A DNA stretch of 64,000 nt from Exiguobacterium sp. RIT594 (GCF_003339585.1 NZ_QPKF01000001.1:248001-312000); one strand, 5' to 3'. Counted from the stretch's first letter, positions 15,754 to 24,321 are shown. The notes: generated by a model not told the origin, from the letters alone. Numbers and translations: made by a program.

Positions 15754-15890
15754 AAAACAGACGTGTCCACTCGACTTCTACGGGAAAAGGAAGCTAGCTT
15801 CCGTCAGAGACAGGCAAGACCCGGTCATCGCTGAGATGACAGCTCGCTTGCGTCCCGCCCGAGAAAAGCGGGTGGACATACGTCTGCTTT
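15754..15890 (-). repeat. Interspersed palindromic repeat, copy 1
   Basis: A 137-bp element with terminal inverted repeats (AAACAGACGTGTCCAC at the left, GTGGACATACGTCTG at the right). Read on the minus strand it contains CGCTTTTCTCGGGCGGGAC, CGGGTCTTGCCTGTCTCTGAC and GTAGAAGTCGAGTGGAC in order (each given here in parts shorter than 21 bases: CGGGTCTTGCC, TGTCTCTGAC). The same blocks occur in the same order on the plus strand at 59764-59925. It has the form of the palindromic repeats scattered through Bacillaceae genomes. It would fold into a long hairpin with side arms if transcribed. Confidence 0.75.
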
Positions 15891-15920
15891 AGAACTTATG
15901 ATTTTTTAGTTCTTCAGCAC

Positions 15921-16562
15921 TCAATCCGTTTCCCGCGTCCGAAACGCAAATAAACAGGAAAACGCATGGGCCTGATCAAGCAACCGGTGACCGGTCATGA
16001 CGGCACCTTCTTTTTGAATGACGGCTTCCTCAAGCAACGTCCAGCCGAGTTCTTCTGCCAGTTGGACCAGTTCCCACGGCATCATCGTATTGCCCATCGG
16101 TGCCTCTTCCCCGTGCAGACGACGGTAGGATAATGCCCGTGGTGCTGCTGTTGGTCCGAGCAGGCTGATGACGACGAGCGGCGAAACGCGGCTGACCTCT
16201 TTAAGTACCGTAACGGGTTGCGTCGACCATTCGAGTGAATTGACGGCGAGAACGACGTCAAACGTATCATCCGCAAACGGTAACGCTTCGCCGGTTCCGA
16301 CGACGAAGTCGAGTGCCGGTGATTTGTCACGGGCAATCCGGATCATTTCTTCGGACAGATCAAGTCCTGATACCTGAAACGCGTCTGCGAGCAACCGGCA
16401 GGCCGCACCGTCACCGCATCCCAAGTCGAGTAAGTTGCCGGACGTAATGACGGACTTCAGAAACGGAATGATCGTTTTCCGGCTGCCTGTCGTCCACATC
16501 ATCTCCGATCGTTCCGCCCAGTCGGTCGCTTTTTGATCCCATAATTGTTCTGTCGATTTCAT
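15921..16562 (-). CDS. Class I SAM-dependent methyltransferase
   Basis: A 213-residue Rossmann-fold methyltransferase. Motif I is LLDLGCGDGAA (about residues 44-54), followed by the acidic loop SGLDLSEEMI and the post-I segment ALPFADDTFDVVLAVNSLEW. The substrate is not evident; it belongs to the broad Methyltransf_11 group. The ATG at 16562 has a GGGGGAG site. It is divergent from the fad operon with a 185-bp gap and is probably independent of it. Confidence 0.8.
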   Translation of the reverse strand: MKSTEQLWDQKATDWAERSEMMWTTGSRKTIIPFLKSVITSGNLLDLGCGDGAACRLLADAFQVSGLDLSEEMIRIARDKSPALDFVVGTGEALPFADDTFDVVLAVNSLEWSTQPVTVLKEVSRVSPLVVISLLGPTAAPRALSYRRLHGEEAPMGNTMMPWELVQLAEELGWTLLEEAVIQKEGAVMTGHRLLDQAHAFSCLFAFRTRETD

Positions 16563-16629
16563 GAGAACTCCCCCTTTTGATTTCAGTCTAACAGGAAAAT
16601 TTGACCAATAGCTGATTTTTTATTGCTAC

Positions 16630-16647
16630 TGAATGATAATTCATTTA
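16630..16647. promoter_or_regulatory. FadR-like operator 1
   Basis: TGAATGATAATTCATTTA closely matches the B. subtilis FadR (TetR-type) box, TGAATGA-N4-TCATTCA, with one weak position near the end. It lies in the promoter region of the beta-oxidation operon. Confidence 0.7.
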
Positions 16648-16707
16648 TGATGGAGATGTAGAAGGAAGCAGTGGAAAAACGGACGGCTTCTTTTTTTGTC
16701 AGAATAA

Positions 16708-16725
16708 TGAATGGTTGTTCATTCA
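16708..16725. promoter_or_regulatory. FadR-like operator 2
   Basis: TGAATGGTTGTTCATTCA has perfect TGAATG/CATTCA arms and the spacing of the FadR box. It sits 23 bp before the fadN start, so a bound repressor would block transcription; release would be by long-chain acyl-CoA as in Bacillus. Confidence 0.75.
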
Positions 16726-16747
16726 ATTACGAATCAGGGGGTCTATC

Positions 16748-19165
16748 ATGGCGAGTCAAATCGGTCAGCCGACCACAGTACACACGACGAAACATATTCA
16801 ATTCGCCGTCATTATCGGTTCAGGGGTCATGGGTGCAGGGATTGCCGCACACCTCGCGAACGCGGGAATCCGGACATTGATGCTTGATATCGTACCAAAA
16901 GAATTAACGGCGCAGGAGACGAAACAAGGATTGACGCTGGAAGATGCGGCAGTCCGTTCACGGATTGCCCGTGACAACCGGCAAAAGTTGCTCAAACAAA
17001 ATCCGGCACCACTGGCTTCCAAACAATTAATTGAGTTAATCGAAGTCGGAAACCTCGAAGACGATCTCGGACGTCTCAAAGAAGCCGACTGGGTGATTGA
17101 AGTCATCGTCGAACGGCTGGATGTCAAACAACAGTTATTCGCAACGATCGAACCATTCTTACGCGAAGATGCAATCGTCAGTTCCAACACGTCAGGGATT
17201 TCAATCGAAGCGATGCGCGAAGGGCGCTCGGAATCGTTTAATGCTCGGTTCCTCGGGACTCACTTCTTTAACCCGCCACGTTACTTGAAGCTGCTCGAAC
17301 TGATTCCGACACGTGATACGAATCCGGAAGTCGTCCAGTTCATGAAACAGTTTGCCGAAGAACGTCTCGGTAAAGGCGTCGTCATCGCAAAAGACACACC
17401 AAACTTCATCGGCAACCGGATCGGCACATACGGGTTGCTTGTCACGATGGATGAAATGAAAAAAGGCGGCTATTCGATCGGGGAGGTCGATTCCGTCACC
17501 GGACCATTGCTCGGTCGTCCAAGCTCCGCGACATTCCGGACGCTTGATGTCGTCGGGATTGATACGTTCGTTCACGTTGCCAATAACGTGTATGACCTGT
17601 TACCGGACGGAGCGGAAAAAAACACGTTTGCCGTACCAGCAGAAATGAAACGATTGGTTGACGAAGGGTCACTTGGTTCGAAATCGGGTCAAGGCTTCTA
17701 CAAAAAAGCCGGCAAGCAGATCTTCGAACTCGATCTAACGACTTTTGAATACGTTGAAAAGAAAGCGCTTACCGAACCGTCGATCGGTCAAGCAAAAGCT
17801 CTTCCGGGCGCTAAAAATAAACTGAAAGCCGTTGTCTTTGCGAAGGACCGTGTCGGTGCGTTACTTTGGCCAATCCATGCGAAGACGTTACTGTACTCGG
17901 CTCAACTGACACACGAAATCGCGGATGACATCAAAGCGATTGACGAAGCGATGAAATGGGGCTTCGGCTGGAAGATGGGACCGTTCGAGACGTGGGATGC
18001 CCTCGGCGTCGAGAAGACGGTCGCGAAGATGAAACAGGACGGCTACGATGTCCCGGCCTGGGTCGATGAGATGCTCGCAGCAGGCGTCACCAGCTTCTAT
18101 AACGAAGACGGTCAGTTTTACGATGCGCAGTCACAAAAATATTTCGGCAGTGCGGTCAATCCGAAAGAAATCCGTTTACGCGACGTCCGCAAATCAAACG
18201 GCGTCCTGCTTGAAAACAACGGTGCCCGTCTGCTTGATCTTGGAGACGATGTCGCCGTCCTTGAATTCACGTCGAAGAGTAACGCGATCGGCGTCGATAT
18301 CATGCAGATGATCGAACAGTCGATTGATCTCGTTGAAAAAAATCACCGGGGTCTTGTCATCGCCAACGACGGCAAAAACTTCTGTGTCGGGGCGAACCTG
18401 GCGATGATGTTGATGGAAGCAGAGGATGAAAACTGGTTCGAACTCGACTGGATCATCAACAAGTTCCAGCAGTCGATTCAGAAAATCCGTTATGCATCGC
18501 GTCCGATCGTCGTTGCACCGCAAGGGATGACGCTTGGCGGCGGAACGGAGATTTCGCTTCCGGCAGCCCGGTTGCAGGTCGGTCTTGAAACGTATATGGG
18601 ACTCGTCGAAGTCGGTGTCGGTCTGATTCCGGGGGGCGGCGGAAACGTCAACACGTATCGCCGTCTGCTTGAGAATACACCGGACGGACTCGTCAACATC
18701 GAAAAAGCCGCACAGAAGACGTTTGAGAACGTCGCGATGGCGAAGGTTTCGAAATCGGCCTTTGAAGCACGGGAACTCGGGTATGTCCGGACCGTCGATC
18801 AAATTTCGATGAACCGGGACCACTTGACGTTTGATGCGAAACAACTGGTCCTTGAACTCGACCGGACAGGCTATACGGCGCCAGCACATGCCAAGATTCC
18901 AGTCGTCGGTCGTGCCGGGAAAGCGACGCTTGAACTTGCAACCCGCGAGATGTTCTACGGCGGCTATATCTCGGAACATGATTTAAAAATTGCAAGTAAA
19001 CTCGCACACGTCATTGCCGGTGGGAACGTCTCGTTCGGCACACAAGTCGATGAGCAGTACATGCTCGATATCGAACGGGAAGCCTTCTTGAGCTTGATCG
19101 GTGAGATGAAAACACAACAACGGATGCAGCATATGCTTGTCAAAGGCAAGCCGCTCCGTAACTGA
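16748..19165 (+). CDS. fadN: 3-hydroxyacyl-CoA dehydrogenase / enoyl-CoA hydratase
   Basis: Bifunctional beta-oxidation enzyme that hydrates enoyl-CoA and oxidises 3-hydroxyacyl-CoA with NAD. The 805-residue protein has the NAD-binding IIGSGVMGAGIAAHLANAG near residue 22, the dehydrogenase segment FLGTHFFNPPRYLKLLELIP, and a C-terminal crotonase part (ALGGGTEISLPAARL-like segment near residue 600). This domain order is that of B. subtilis FadN (YusL), not E. coli FadB. ATG 16748 is preceded by AGGGGG; an upstream in-frame ATG (16715) lies inside the FadR box. It is first in fadNAE, behind two FadR boxes. Confidence 0.93.
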   Translation: MASQIGQPTTVHTTKHIQFAVIIGSGVMGAGIAAHLANAGIRTLMLDIVPKELTAQETKQGLTLEDAAVRSRIARDNRQKLLKQNPAPLASKQLIELIEVGNLEDDLGRLKEADWVIEVIVERLDVKQQLFATIEPFLREDAIVSSNTSGISIEAMREGRSESFNARFLGTHFFNPPRYLKLLELIPTRDTNPEVVQFMKQFAEERLGKGVVIAKDTPNFIGNRIGTYGLLVTMDEMKKGGYSIGEVDSVTGPLLGRPSSATFRTLDVVGIDTFVHVANNVYDLLPDGAEKNTFAVPAEMKRLVDEGSLGSKSGQGFYKKAGKQIFELDLTTFEYVEKKALTEPSIGQAKALPGAKNKLKAVVFAKDRVGALLWPIHAKTLLYSAQLTHEIADDIKAIDEAMKWGFGWKMGPFETWDALGVEKTVAKMKQDGYDVPAWVDEMLAAGVTSFYNEDGQFYDAQSQKYFGSAVNPKEIRLRDVRKSNGVLLENNGARLLDLGDDVAVLEFTSKSNAIGVDIMQMIEQSIDLVEKNHRGLVIANDGKNFCVGANLAMMLMEAEDENWFELDWIINKFQQSIQKIRYASRPIVVAPQGMTLGGGTEISLPAARLQVGLETYMGLVEVGVGLIPGGGGNVNTYRRLLENTPDGLVNIEKAAQKTFENVAMAKVSKSAFEARELGYVRTVDQISMNRDHLTFDAKQLVLELDRTGYTAPAHAKIPVVGRAGKATLELATREMFYGGYISEHDLKIASKLAHVIAGGNVSFGTQVDEQYMLDIEREAFLSLIGEMKTQQRMQHMLVKGKPLRN

Positions 19166-19182
19166 TGACTGGGGGGATTCGA

Positions 19183-20373
19183 ATGAAGGAAGCAGTAATC
19201 GTCGCTGGTGCACGAACACCGGTCGGCAAAGCCAAAAAAGGATCGTTTAAGTCGATGCGTTCTGATGAACTCGCAGGAATCGCCATCAAGGAAACATTGA
19301 AACGCGCGAACTACACCGGAGCAATCGATGACGTCATTCTCGGTTGTGCCTTACCGGAAGCTGAACAAGGGATGAACATCGCCCGGTATGCATCGGTCCT
19401 AGGAGGACTGTCGCATGAAGTGCCGGCAATCACGATCAACCGGTATTGCTCGTCCGGTCTCCAATCGATTGCCGATGCGTCGATGAAGATCATGACAGGA
19501 CAAGCGACAGCTGTCATCGCCGGTGGACTCGAATCGATGAGCCAAATTCCGATGCCAGGACACGTCGTACGACCGAATCCATCAATCGTCGAGACGGCAC
19601 CGGAATATTATATGAGCATGGGGCATACGGCAGAGCAAGTTGCTTCGACCTATCAAGTCTCACGCGAAGATCAAGATGCCTTTGCCCTGAAAAGCCATCA
19701 AAAAGCAGCCGCTGCGATTGCGTCCGGCAAGTTCGTCGACGAAATCGTCCCGGTGACGGTCACGGAACAATACGTCAACGATGAGTTGAAGATTGAAGAA
19801 AAGACGTGGGTCGTCGAACATGACGAAGGTGTCCGCGCCGATTCATCACCGGAAGGTCTCGCCAAGCTCCGTCCGGCATTCCGCCTTGGCGGCAGTGTCA
19901 CAGCGGGCAACTCGTCTCAGACATCAGACGGTGCTGCTGCCGTCTTGATCATGGAACGCGAAGAAGCGGAACGCCAAGGACTGCCGATTCTCGGAAAGTT
20001 CAAATCGTTTGCAGTCGGTGGTGTCCGTCCGGAAGTCATGGGAATCGGACCGGTCGTCGCGATTCCAAAGGCACTTGAACTCGCTGGCATCACGCTCGAA
20101 GATGTCGGATTGATTGAATTAAACGAAGCCTTTGCATCCCAGTCACTCGGTGTCATCCGGGAACTCGGTCTGAACGAAGACATCGTCAACGTTAACGGCG
20201 GCGCGATTGCGCTTGGTCATCCGCTCGGTTGTACAGGAACGAAACTGACGTTAACACTTTTGCATGAAATGAAACGACGGAACGTCCAATATGGCGTCGT
20301 CTCGATGTGTATCGGCGGCGGCATGGGTGCTGCCGGCGTATTCGAACTAGTTGAAGGAGGAACAGGACAATGA
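19183..20373 (+). CDS. fadA: Acetyl-CoA C-acyltransferase (3-ketoacyl-CoA thiolase)
   Basis: Thiolase that releases acetyl-CoA from 3-ketoacyl-CoA in beta-oxidation. Over its 396 residues the nucleophilic Cys is in NRYCSSGLQ near residue 90; GGAIALGHPLGCTG and CIGGGMGAAG supply the catalytic His and second Cys. The start at 19183 has GGGGGGATT upstream; the longer frame from 19165 adds six residues. It shares ATGA with fadE. It matches B. subtilis YusK/FadA in order and size. Confidence 0.94.
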   Translation: MKEAVIVAGARTPVGKAKKGSFKSMRSDELAGIAIKETLKRANYTGAIDDVILGCALPEAEQGMNIARYASVLGGLSHEVPAITINRYCSSGLQSIADASMKIMTGQATAVIAGGLESMSQIPMPGHVVRPNPSIVETAPEYYMSMGHTAEQVASTYQVSREDQDAFALKSHQKAAAAIASGKFVDEIVPVTVTEQYVNDELKIEEKTWVVEHDEGVRADSSPEGLAKLRPAFRLGGSVTAGNSSQTSDGAAAVLIMEREEAERQGLPILGKFKSFAVGGVRPEVMGIGPVVAIPKALELAGITLEDVGLIELNEAFASQSLGVIRELGLNEDIVNVNGGAIALGHPLGCTGTKLTLTLLHEMKRRNVQYGVVSMCIGGGMGAAGVFELVEGGTGQ

Positions 20374-22154
20374 GCCAAACAACAAACGAATTGATTAAAG
20401 GTGGAAGTTTTGTACTGGATGAGTTACAAGCAGATCGTCTCTTTACACCGGAAGATTTTTCGGAAGAACACAAAATGATTGGTGACATGACGGCGAAGTT
20501 CGTCGAAGACCGTGTCGTACCGGTCCTCGACCGGATCGAAAAACATGAATTCGAATTGTCGGTCGGTCTCCTGCGCGAAGCAGGCGAGCTCGGCTTGCTC
20601 GGTGCTGATGTCCCGGAAGCATACGGCGGCTATCAGATGGACAAGATTTCATCGTCGATCATCACGGAGAAGTTTGCCCGCGGTCGCTCGTTTGCCCTCA
20701 GTTATGGTGCTCACGTCGGGATTGGTTCATTGCCGATCGTCTTCTTCGGGAACGAAGAACAAAAACAAAAATATCTCCCGAAACTGTCATCTGGTGAATG
20801 GATCGCGTCTTACGCGTTGACAGAACCGGGCTCAGGCTCGGATGCCCTTGGTGCGAAGACAACGGCAGTCTTGAATGAAGCCGGAACGCACTATATCTTG
20901 AACGGGGAAAAACAATGGATCACGAACGCCGGCTTCGCCAGTCTGTTCGTCGTCTACGCAAAAATCGACGGTGATAAATTCACGGCGTTCCTCGTCGAAG
21001 GTGAGTACCCGGGTGTCTCAACCGGACTCGAAGAACAAAAGATGGGGATCAAAGGATCGTCAACACGGACGCTGATTTTACAAGATGCGGAAGTGCCGGT
21101 CGAAAACGTACTCGGTGAAATCGGGCGCGGACATGTCATCGCCTTCAACATCTTGAATGTCGGTCGTTATAAATTAGCAGTCGGTGCGGTCGGTTCATCA
21201 AAACGTGCCATTGATCTTGCGGTCCAGTATGCGAACGAACGCAAACAATTCAAAACACCAATCAGCTCGTTCCCGTTGATTCAGGAAAAGCTGGCGACGA
21301 TGTCGGCGCAGACTTATGCGATGGAAAGTTCAGTCTACCGGACAGGCGGATTGTTCCAGGACAGTCTCGATCAGTTGTCGGAAGAAGAGAGCAAAGACGG
21401 CAAGAAAATCGCGGATGCGATTGCCGAATATGCGATTGAATGCTCGATGAACAAAGTCTTCGCTTCGGAAACGTTTGATTATGTCATCGACGAAGCGGTC
21501 CAGATTCACGGTGGCTACGGCTTCATGGCCGAATACGAAGTCGAGAACATGTACCGTGATTCACGGATCAACCGGATCTTCGAAGGAACAAACGAAATCA
21601 ACCGTCTGCTCGTACCGGGGACACTGTTGAAGAAAGCAATGAAAGGCGAATTGCCACTCCTCGCAGAAGCACAACGTCTGCAACAGGAAGTCATGAGCTT
21701 CATGCCGACAGAAGTCGGATCAGAGCCGCTTGACCGCGAACGTCATCTGCTCGCAATGATGAAAAAAATCTTCCTGTTGACGGCCGGAACAGCGGTCCAG
21801 AAATATCAGGACAAGCTCCAAGGCGAGCAGGAAATCCTCGCGAACACAGCCGACATCATGAGTGCGATTTATGCGCTCGAGTCAGCAATCGTCCGGACGG
21901 AAAAAGCGATTGCCGCGAAAGGCGTCGAGAAAAACGAATTGAAAATCCGTTATACGGAAGTCTTCGCACAACAAGCGTTCGAAGGCGTCGAGCGTGACGC
22001 GAAAGAAACGCTTTATGCTGCTGCAAGCGGAGATGAACTCCGGATGCTGCTGTCGGCATTGAAGAAGTTCAGCCGTTACCAACCGATTAATTCAATCGGA
22101 ACGAAACGTCAGATTGCGAAACGTTTGATCGAATCAAATAAATATACGGTCTAA
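20370..22154 (+). CDS. fadE: Acyl-CoA dehydrogenase, long form
   Basis: FAD acyl-CoA dehydrogenase that starts each beta-oxidation round; electrons go to electron-transfer flavoprotein. The 594-residue protein has the usual three-domain fold (SYALTEPGSGSDA, GGYGFMAEYEVENMYRD, RINRIFEGTNEINR) and about 180 extra C-terminal residues, mainly helical, as in B. subtilis FadE (YusJ). It starts in an ATGA overlap with fadA and ends before a strong terminator, closing the fadNAE operon. Confidence 0.94.
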   Translation: MSQTTNELIKGGSFVLDELQADRLFTPEDFSEEHKMIGDMTAKFVEDRVVPVLDRIEKHEFELSVGLLREAGELGLLGADVPEAYGGYQMDKISSSIITEKFARGRSFALSYGAHVGIGSLPIVFFGNEEQKQKYLPKLSSGEWIASYALTEPGSGSDALGAKTTAVLNEAGTHYILNGEKQWITNAGFASLFVVYAKIDGDKFTAFLVEGEYPGVSTGLEEQKMGIKGSSTRTLILQDAEVPVENVLGEIGRGHVIAFNILNVGRYKLAVGAVGSSKRAIDLAVQYANERKQFKTPISSFPLIQEKLATMSAQTYAMESSVYRTGGLFQDSLDQLSEEESKDGKKIADAIAEYAIECSMNKVFASETFDYVIDEAVQIHGGYGFMAEYEVENMYRDSRINRIFEGTNEINRLLVPGTLLKKAMKGELPLLAEAQRLQQEVMSFMPTEVGSEPLDRERHLLAMMKKIFLLTAGTAVQKYQDKLQGEQEILANTADIMSAIYALESAIVRTEKAIAAKGVEKNELKIRYTEVFAQQAFEGVERDAKETLYAAASGDELRMLLSALKKFSRYQPINSIGTKRQIAKRLIESNKYTV

Positions 22155-22167
22155 GTCAGGTTTACTG

Positions 22168-22209
22168 ATTCGCCTTTGCAGGGAAAATCTCTGTAAGGGC
22201 GAATTTTTT
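22168..22209 (+). terminator. Terminator of fadNAE
   Basis: A 14-bp stem with two G-U pairs from ATTCGCC (22168) to GGCGAAT (22198-22204), then TTTTTT. Confidence 0.9.
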
Positions 22210-22229
22210 CTTTGAAGGAGGGAGCAAAC

Positions 22230-22685
22230 ATGCGACACGAATTGACAGAACTCCAGTTTGCAATCGACTACTATAAATCACTCGAACGGCTTTCCGAGGA
22301 AGAATGGGAATTACCGCTTGCCGTCGATAAATGGACCGTTCAGGAATGTGTCAGTCATCTGTTTCTGTGGGACCGGTATTATCTCGATCATGCTGTCTCG
22401 AAGTTACCGGATGAACGATTGACGCTTGTTCAAACCGACTATGATGAGTTCAACCGCCTGGCGGTCGAATATGCCCATCATATCGATGCTCTCGCCTTAT
22501 TGAAAAAAGCCATCGGTGTCCGCCGGGAACTGGTCACACTCCTCGACCGGCTGACGGACGAACAATATGAGCGGACGTATGAAGGGACCTTTCAGCCGAA
22601 AGCGTTCGTCGAATCCTTCATCGCTCATGACCACCACCATCAAGATCAAATCGATGCGGCATTGGCGCGCTTGAAACGCAACTGA
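22230..22685 (+). CDS. DinB/YfiT-like putative metal-dependent protein
   Basis: A 151-residue four-helix-bundle protein of the DinB superfamily. Candidate metal ligands are the His of VSHLFLWDRYY near residue 45 and the HDHHHQDQ cluster near residue 135. Members include thiol transferases (bacillithiol or mycothiol S-transferases) and proteins of unknown role; substrate is not clear here. The start is ATG 22230, 8 nt after AAGGAGGG; an in-frame TTG at 22212 lies within that site and is not used. Confidence 0.78.
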   Translation: MRHELTELQFAIDYYKSLERLSEEEWELPLAVDKWTVQECVSHLFLWDRYYLDHAVSKLPDERLTLVQTDYDEFNRLAVEYAHHIDALALLKKAIGVRRELVTLLDRLTDEQYERTYEGTFQPKAFVESFIAHDHHHQDQIDAALARLKRN

Positions 22686-22721
22686 TGCATCTGCTAATCT
22701 GAAGTCAGAGGTGATGAAAAA

Positions 22722-23075
22722 ATGGTAACAATGTACGGTTATCCAAAATGCAGTACGTGTGTCAAAGCAAAAAAAGCACTGGAAACGAACGGGGTCGAAG
22801 TCGACTACAAGCATATCGTCGACGAGACACCGAGTGCCGAAACAATTCGGGAACTTCATCAAAAGAGCGGCGAACCGCTGAAGAAGTTTTTTAACACGAG
22901 TGGCCAGTCGTACCGGTCGCAAGGAATCAAGGACCGTTTGCCGGAACTTTCCGAACAGGAGCAATACGAATTACTCGCAAGTGACGGGATGTTGCTGAAG
23001 CGTCCGATCGTCACGGACGGGCAAGACGTGACCATCGGCTTCAAAGAAGAACTCTATCAAGGAAAATGGTATTAA
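22722..23075 (+). CDS. yusI: ArsC/Spx-family thioredoxin-fold protein (YusI-like)
   Basis: A 117-residue ArsC/Spx-family protein with CSTC at residues 10-13. It keeps the family RPIV segment near residue 91, as in arsenate reductases and Spx. Its place between fadE and gcvH is that of B. subtilis yusI, whose function is not established. An Spx role is less likely because the sequence is closer to the YffB/YusI branch. The ATG has AGAGGTGATG upstream. Confidence 0.82.
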   Translation: MVTMYGYPKCSTCVKAKKALETNGVEVDYKHIVDETPSAETIRELHQKSGEPLKKFFNTSGQSYRSQGIKDRLPELSEQEQYELLASDGMLLKRPIVTDGQDVTIGFKEELYQGKWY

Positions 23076-23139
23076 GAAGGCTAGTTCATTTGGTATACTG
23101 AATGCGTTAGTCCACTATAGATCACAGGGGGAATCGCAA

Positions 23140-23523
23140 ATGAGTCAAGTCAAAGACAATCTACGTTATTCGGAAGAGCATGAATGGGTCGAAGTAACAG
23201 GAAACAAGGCACGAATCGGGATTACGGATTTCGCGCAACACGAACTTGGCGATATCGTCTTCGTGGAATTACCGGAAGTCGGCGATACGATTTCTGCCAA
23301 CGAGCCGTTCGGTTCAGTTGAATCGGTCAAAACGGTATCTGAATTGTACGCACCGATTTCAGGGAAAGTCGTTGCTATCAATGAGTCACTGTCTGATTCC
23401 CCGGAACTCGTCAACGAATCACCATTCGAAGGTGCATGGATGGTCGATATCGAGATCGAAGATGATGCCCAAGTAGAAGCGTTGATGGATGCAGCTGCTT
23501 ACAAATCAATGATCAACGAGTAA
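23140..23523 (+). CDS. gcvH: Glycine cleavage system H protein
   Basis: Lipoyl carrier of the glycine cleavage complex, which moves the aminomethyl group between P and T proteins. In B. subtilis GcvH is also the entry point for lipoate assembly (octanoyl-GcvH), so it links to lipA at about 40 kb. The 127-residue protein has the lipoyl lysine in [14 protein letters not shown] near residue 64 and the N-terminal [11 protein letters not shown]. The ATG follows AGGGGG. It is followed by a terminator. Confidence 0.95.
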   Translation: MSQVKDNLRYSEEHEWVEVTGNKARIGITDFAQHELGDIVFVELPEVGDTISANEPFGSVESVKTVSELYAPISGKVVAINESLSDSPELVNESPFEGAWMVDIEIEDDAQVEALMDAAAYKSMINE

Positions 23524-23532
23524 TACTTATCG

Positions 23533-23577
23533 AAAAGACGGCAAGGAAACGCAATCGTTTCCTCGTCGTCTTTTTTT
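23533..23577 (+). terminator. Terminator of gcvH
   Basis: Hairpin of AAAAGACG (23533) with CGTCTTTT and an inner AGGAAACG/CGTTTCCT stem, ending in seven T. Confidence 0.88.
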
Positions 23578-23624
23578 CTGTATACTGGCACAAGATAAGA
23601 CAAAACAGAGGGGGAATGGAACGG

Positions 23625-23903
23625 ATGAAAGAAGTCACAGAAGTCCCGGAAAACGGTTTTTTGTATGTCTATGCACCGATGTGTGGGACGTGCGCCATCG
23701 CTAGTCGGATGCTTGCGGTCGTCGAAGCGACAAAAGACGAAGAATGGATCATGCAGGCAAACGGAAACTTCATTCCGGAATTTTTAGAGCAGGCGCAGGT
23801 CATGAGTGTGCCGGCATTGTTAAAGATTGAAGAAAATCAAGTCGTATCAAGGCTTTATGCGTTTCAATCGGTTCAAAATGTCTTTGCATTTTGTGCTGAG
23901 TAA
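23625..23903 (+). CDS. Thioredoxin-like protein (YusE-like)
   Basis: A 92-residue thioredoxin-fold protein with the CGTC redox motif at residues 20-23 after a strand YVYAP, and a cis-proline segment SVPALLKI near residue 64. It is a small thiol-disulfide protein of unknown partner; gene order resembles B. subtilis yusE near gcvH. The start at 23625 is favoured because AGAGGGGG lies about 10 nt upstream; an in-frame ATG at 23616 is too close to that site. Confidence 0.78.
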   Translation: MKEVTEVPENGFLYVYAPMCGTCAIASRMLAVVEATKDEEWIMQANGNFIPEFLEQAQVMSVPALLKIEENQVVSRLYAFQSVQNVFAFCAE

Positions 23904-23965
23904 GAAGAGGAATCGATCCGAGATTTCTCTTTACGCTAAATTGTCGGAATATTTACAATAATTCA

Positions 23966-23995
23966 TTGACAATGCTAAATTATGAATGGTATATT
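23966..23995 (+). promoter_or_regulatory. Strong promoter of a putative small RNA
   Basis: Perfect TTGACA at 23966-23971, 18 bp, TATATT at 23990-23995. An ATGAAT/ATTCAT dyad at 23982-23998 overlaps the -10 and could be an operator. The predicted start point is about 24002. Confidence 0.65.
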
Positions 23996-24000
23996 CATAT

Positions 24001-24321
24001 CAACTTCTAGAAATGCTTTTATAGGAAGTCTGGCAGAGATATGAGTTGGCTGTTGCTTTTCATTCCAGAACCGTTCAAAAAAATCCTCCATTGTTTGGTT
24101 GTCTCCCCTTAAGTCGTCCCCCAAAGACGAAGCGGCGCAAGGAAACAATTCGGGATTCGAGCAGGAGATCTGTCATGGGAGTCCAGTTCAACTGATATGT
24201 CGAAAAGGCGCCGTCCTCTGATACGACGAACGAAGAAGTTCGTGTCAGAGCTGGGTTTTCCTTCGTGGCATTTCTAACCACATTATTCGTGTTGCCGGTT
24301 CTCCGGCAACGCCTTTTTTTT
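24001..24321 (+). ncRNA. Candidate structured small RNA with C-rich motifs
   Basis: The 550-bp gap between a thioredoxin-like gene and yrrT holds a promoter, about 320 nt without a supported reading frame, and a strong intrinsic terminator. Visible folds: a 5' hairpin (24003-24007 with 24025-24029), a long-range stem CGGCGC/GCGCCG (24133-24138 with 24208-24213), and a hairpin CTCTGA...TCAGAG (24216-24250) with inner ACGAAC/GTTCGT. Between them are three C-rich runs, TCCTCC (24084), CTCCCC (24103) and TCCCCC (24117), complementary to Shine-Dalgarno sequences. I found no features of 6S, tmRNA, RNase P, SRP, T-box, SAM, lysine or TPP RNAs. It is either a trans-acting small RNA or an unrecognised leader; its own terminator favours the former. 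Confidence 0.5.
24291..24321 (+). terminator. Terminator of the putative small RNA
   Basis: GTTGCCGG (24291-24298), TTCT loop, CCGGCAAC (24303-24310), then GCC and eight T. Confidence 0.85.

Noticed and set aside
16660-16695. Attenuator hairpin in the fadN leader (GAAGC...GCTTC then T run)
   Set aside because: Only five base pairs around a long loop; too weak to call a terminator.
18194-18979. 261-codon open frame on the minus strand inside fadN
   Set aside because: It is the antisense frame of a clearly coding gene with biased codons; no ribosome site, no recognisable domain.
24075-24281. 68-codon minus-strand frame inside the putative small RNA
   Set aside because: No ribosome site, no homology recognised, and it crosses the RNA stems.
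24001-24321. T-box, SAM, lysine, TPP or cobalamin riboswitch for yrrT
   Set aside because: None of the conserved cores (for example GGTGG-ACCGCG or CTGAGA) is present and a second promoter follows the terminator.
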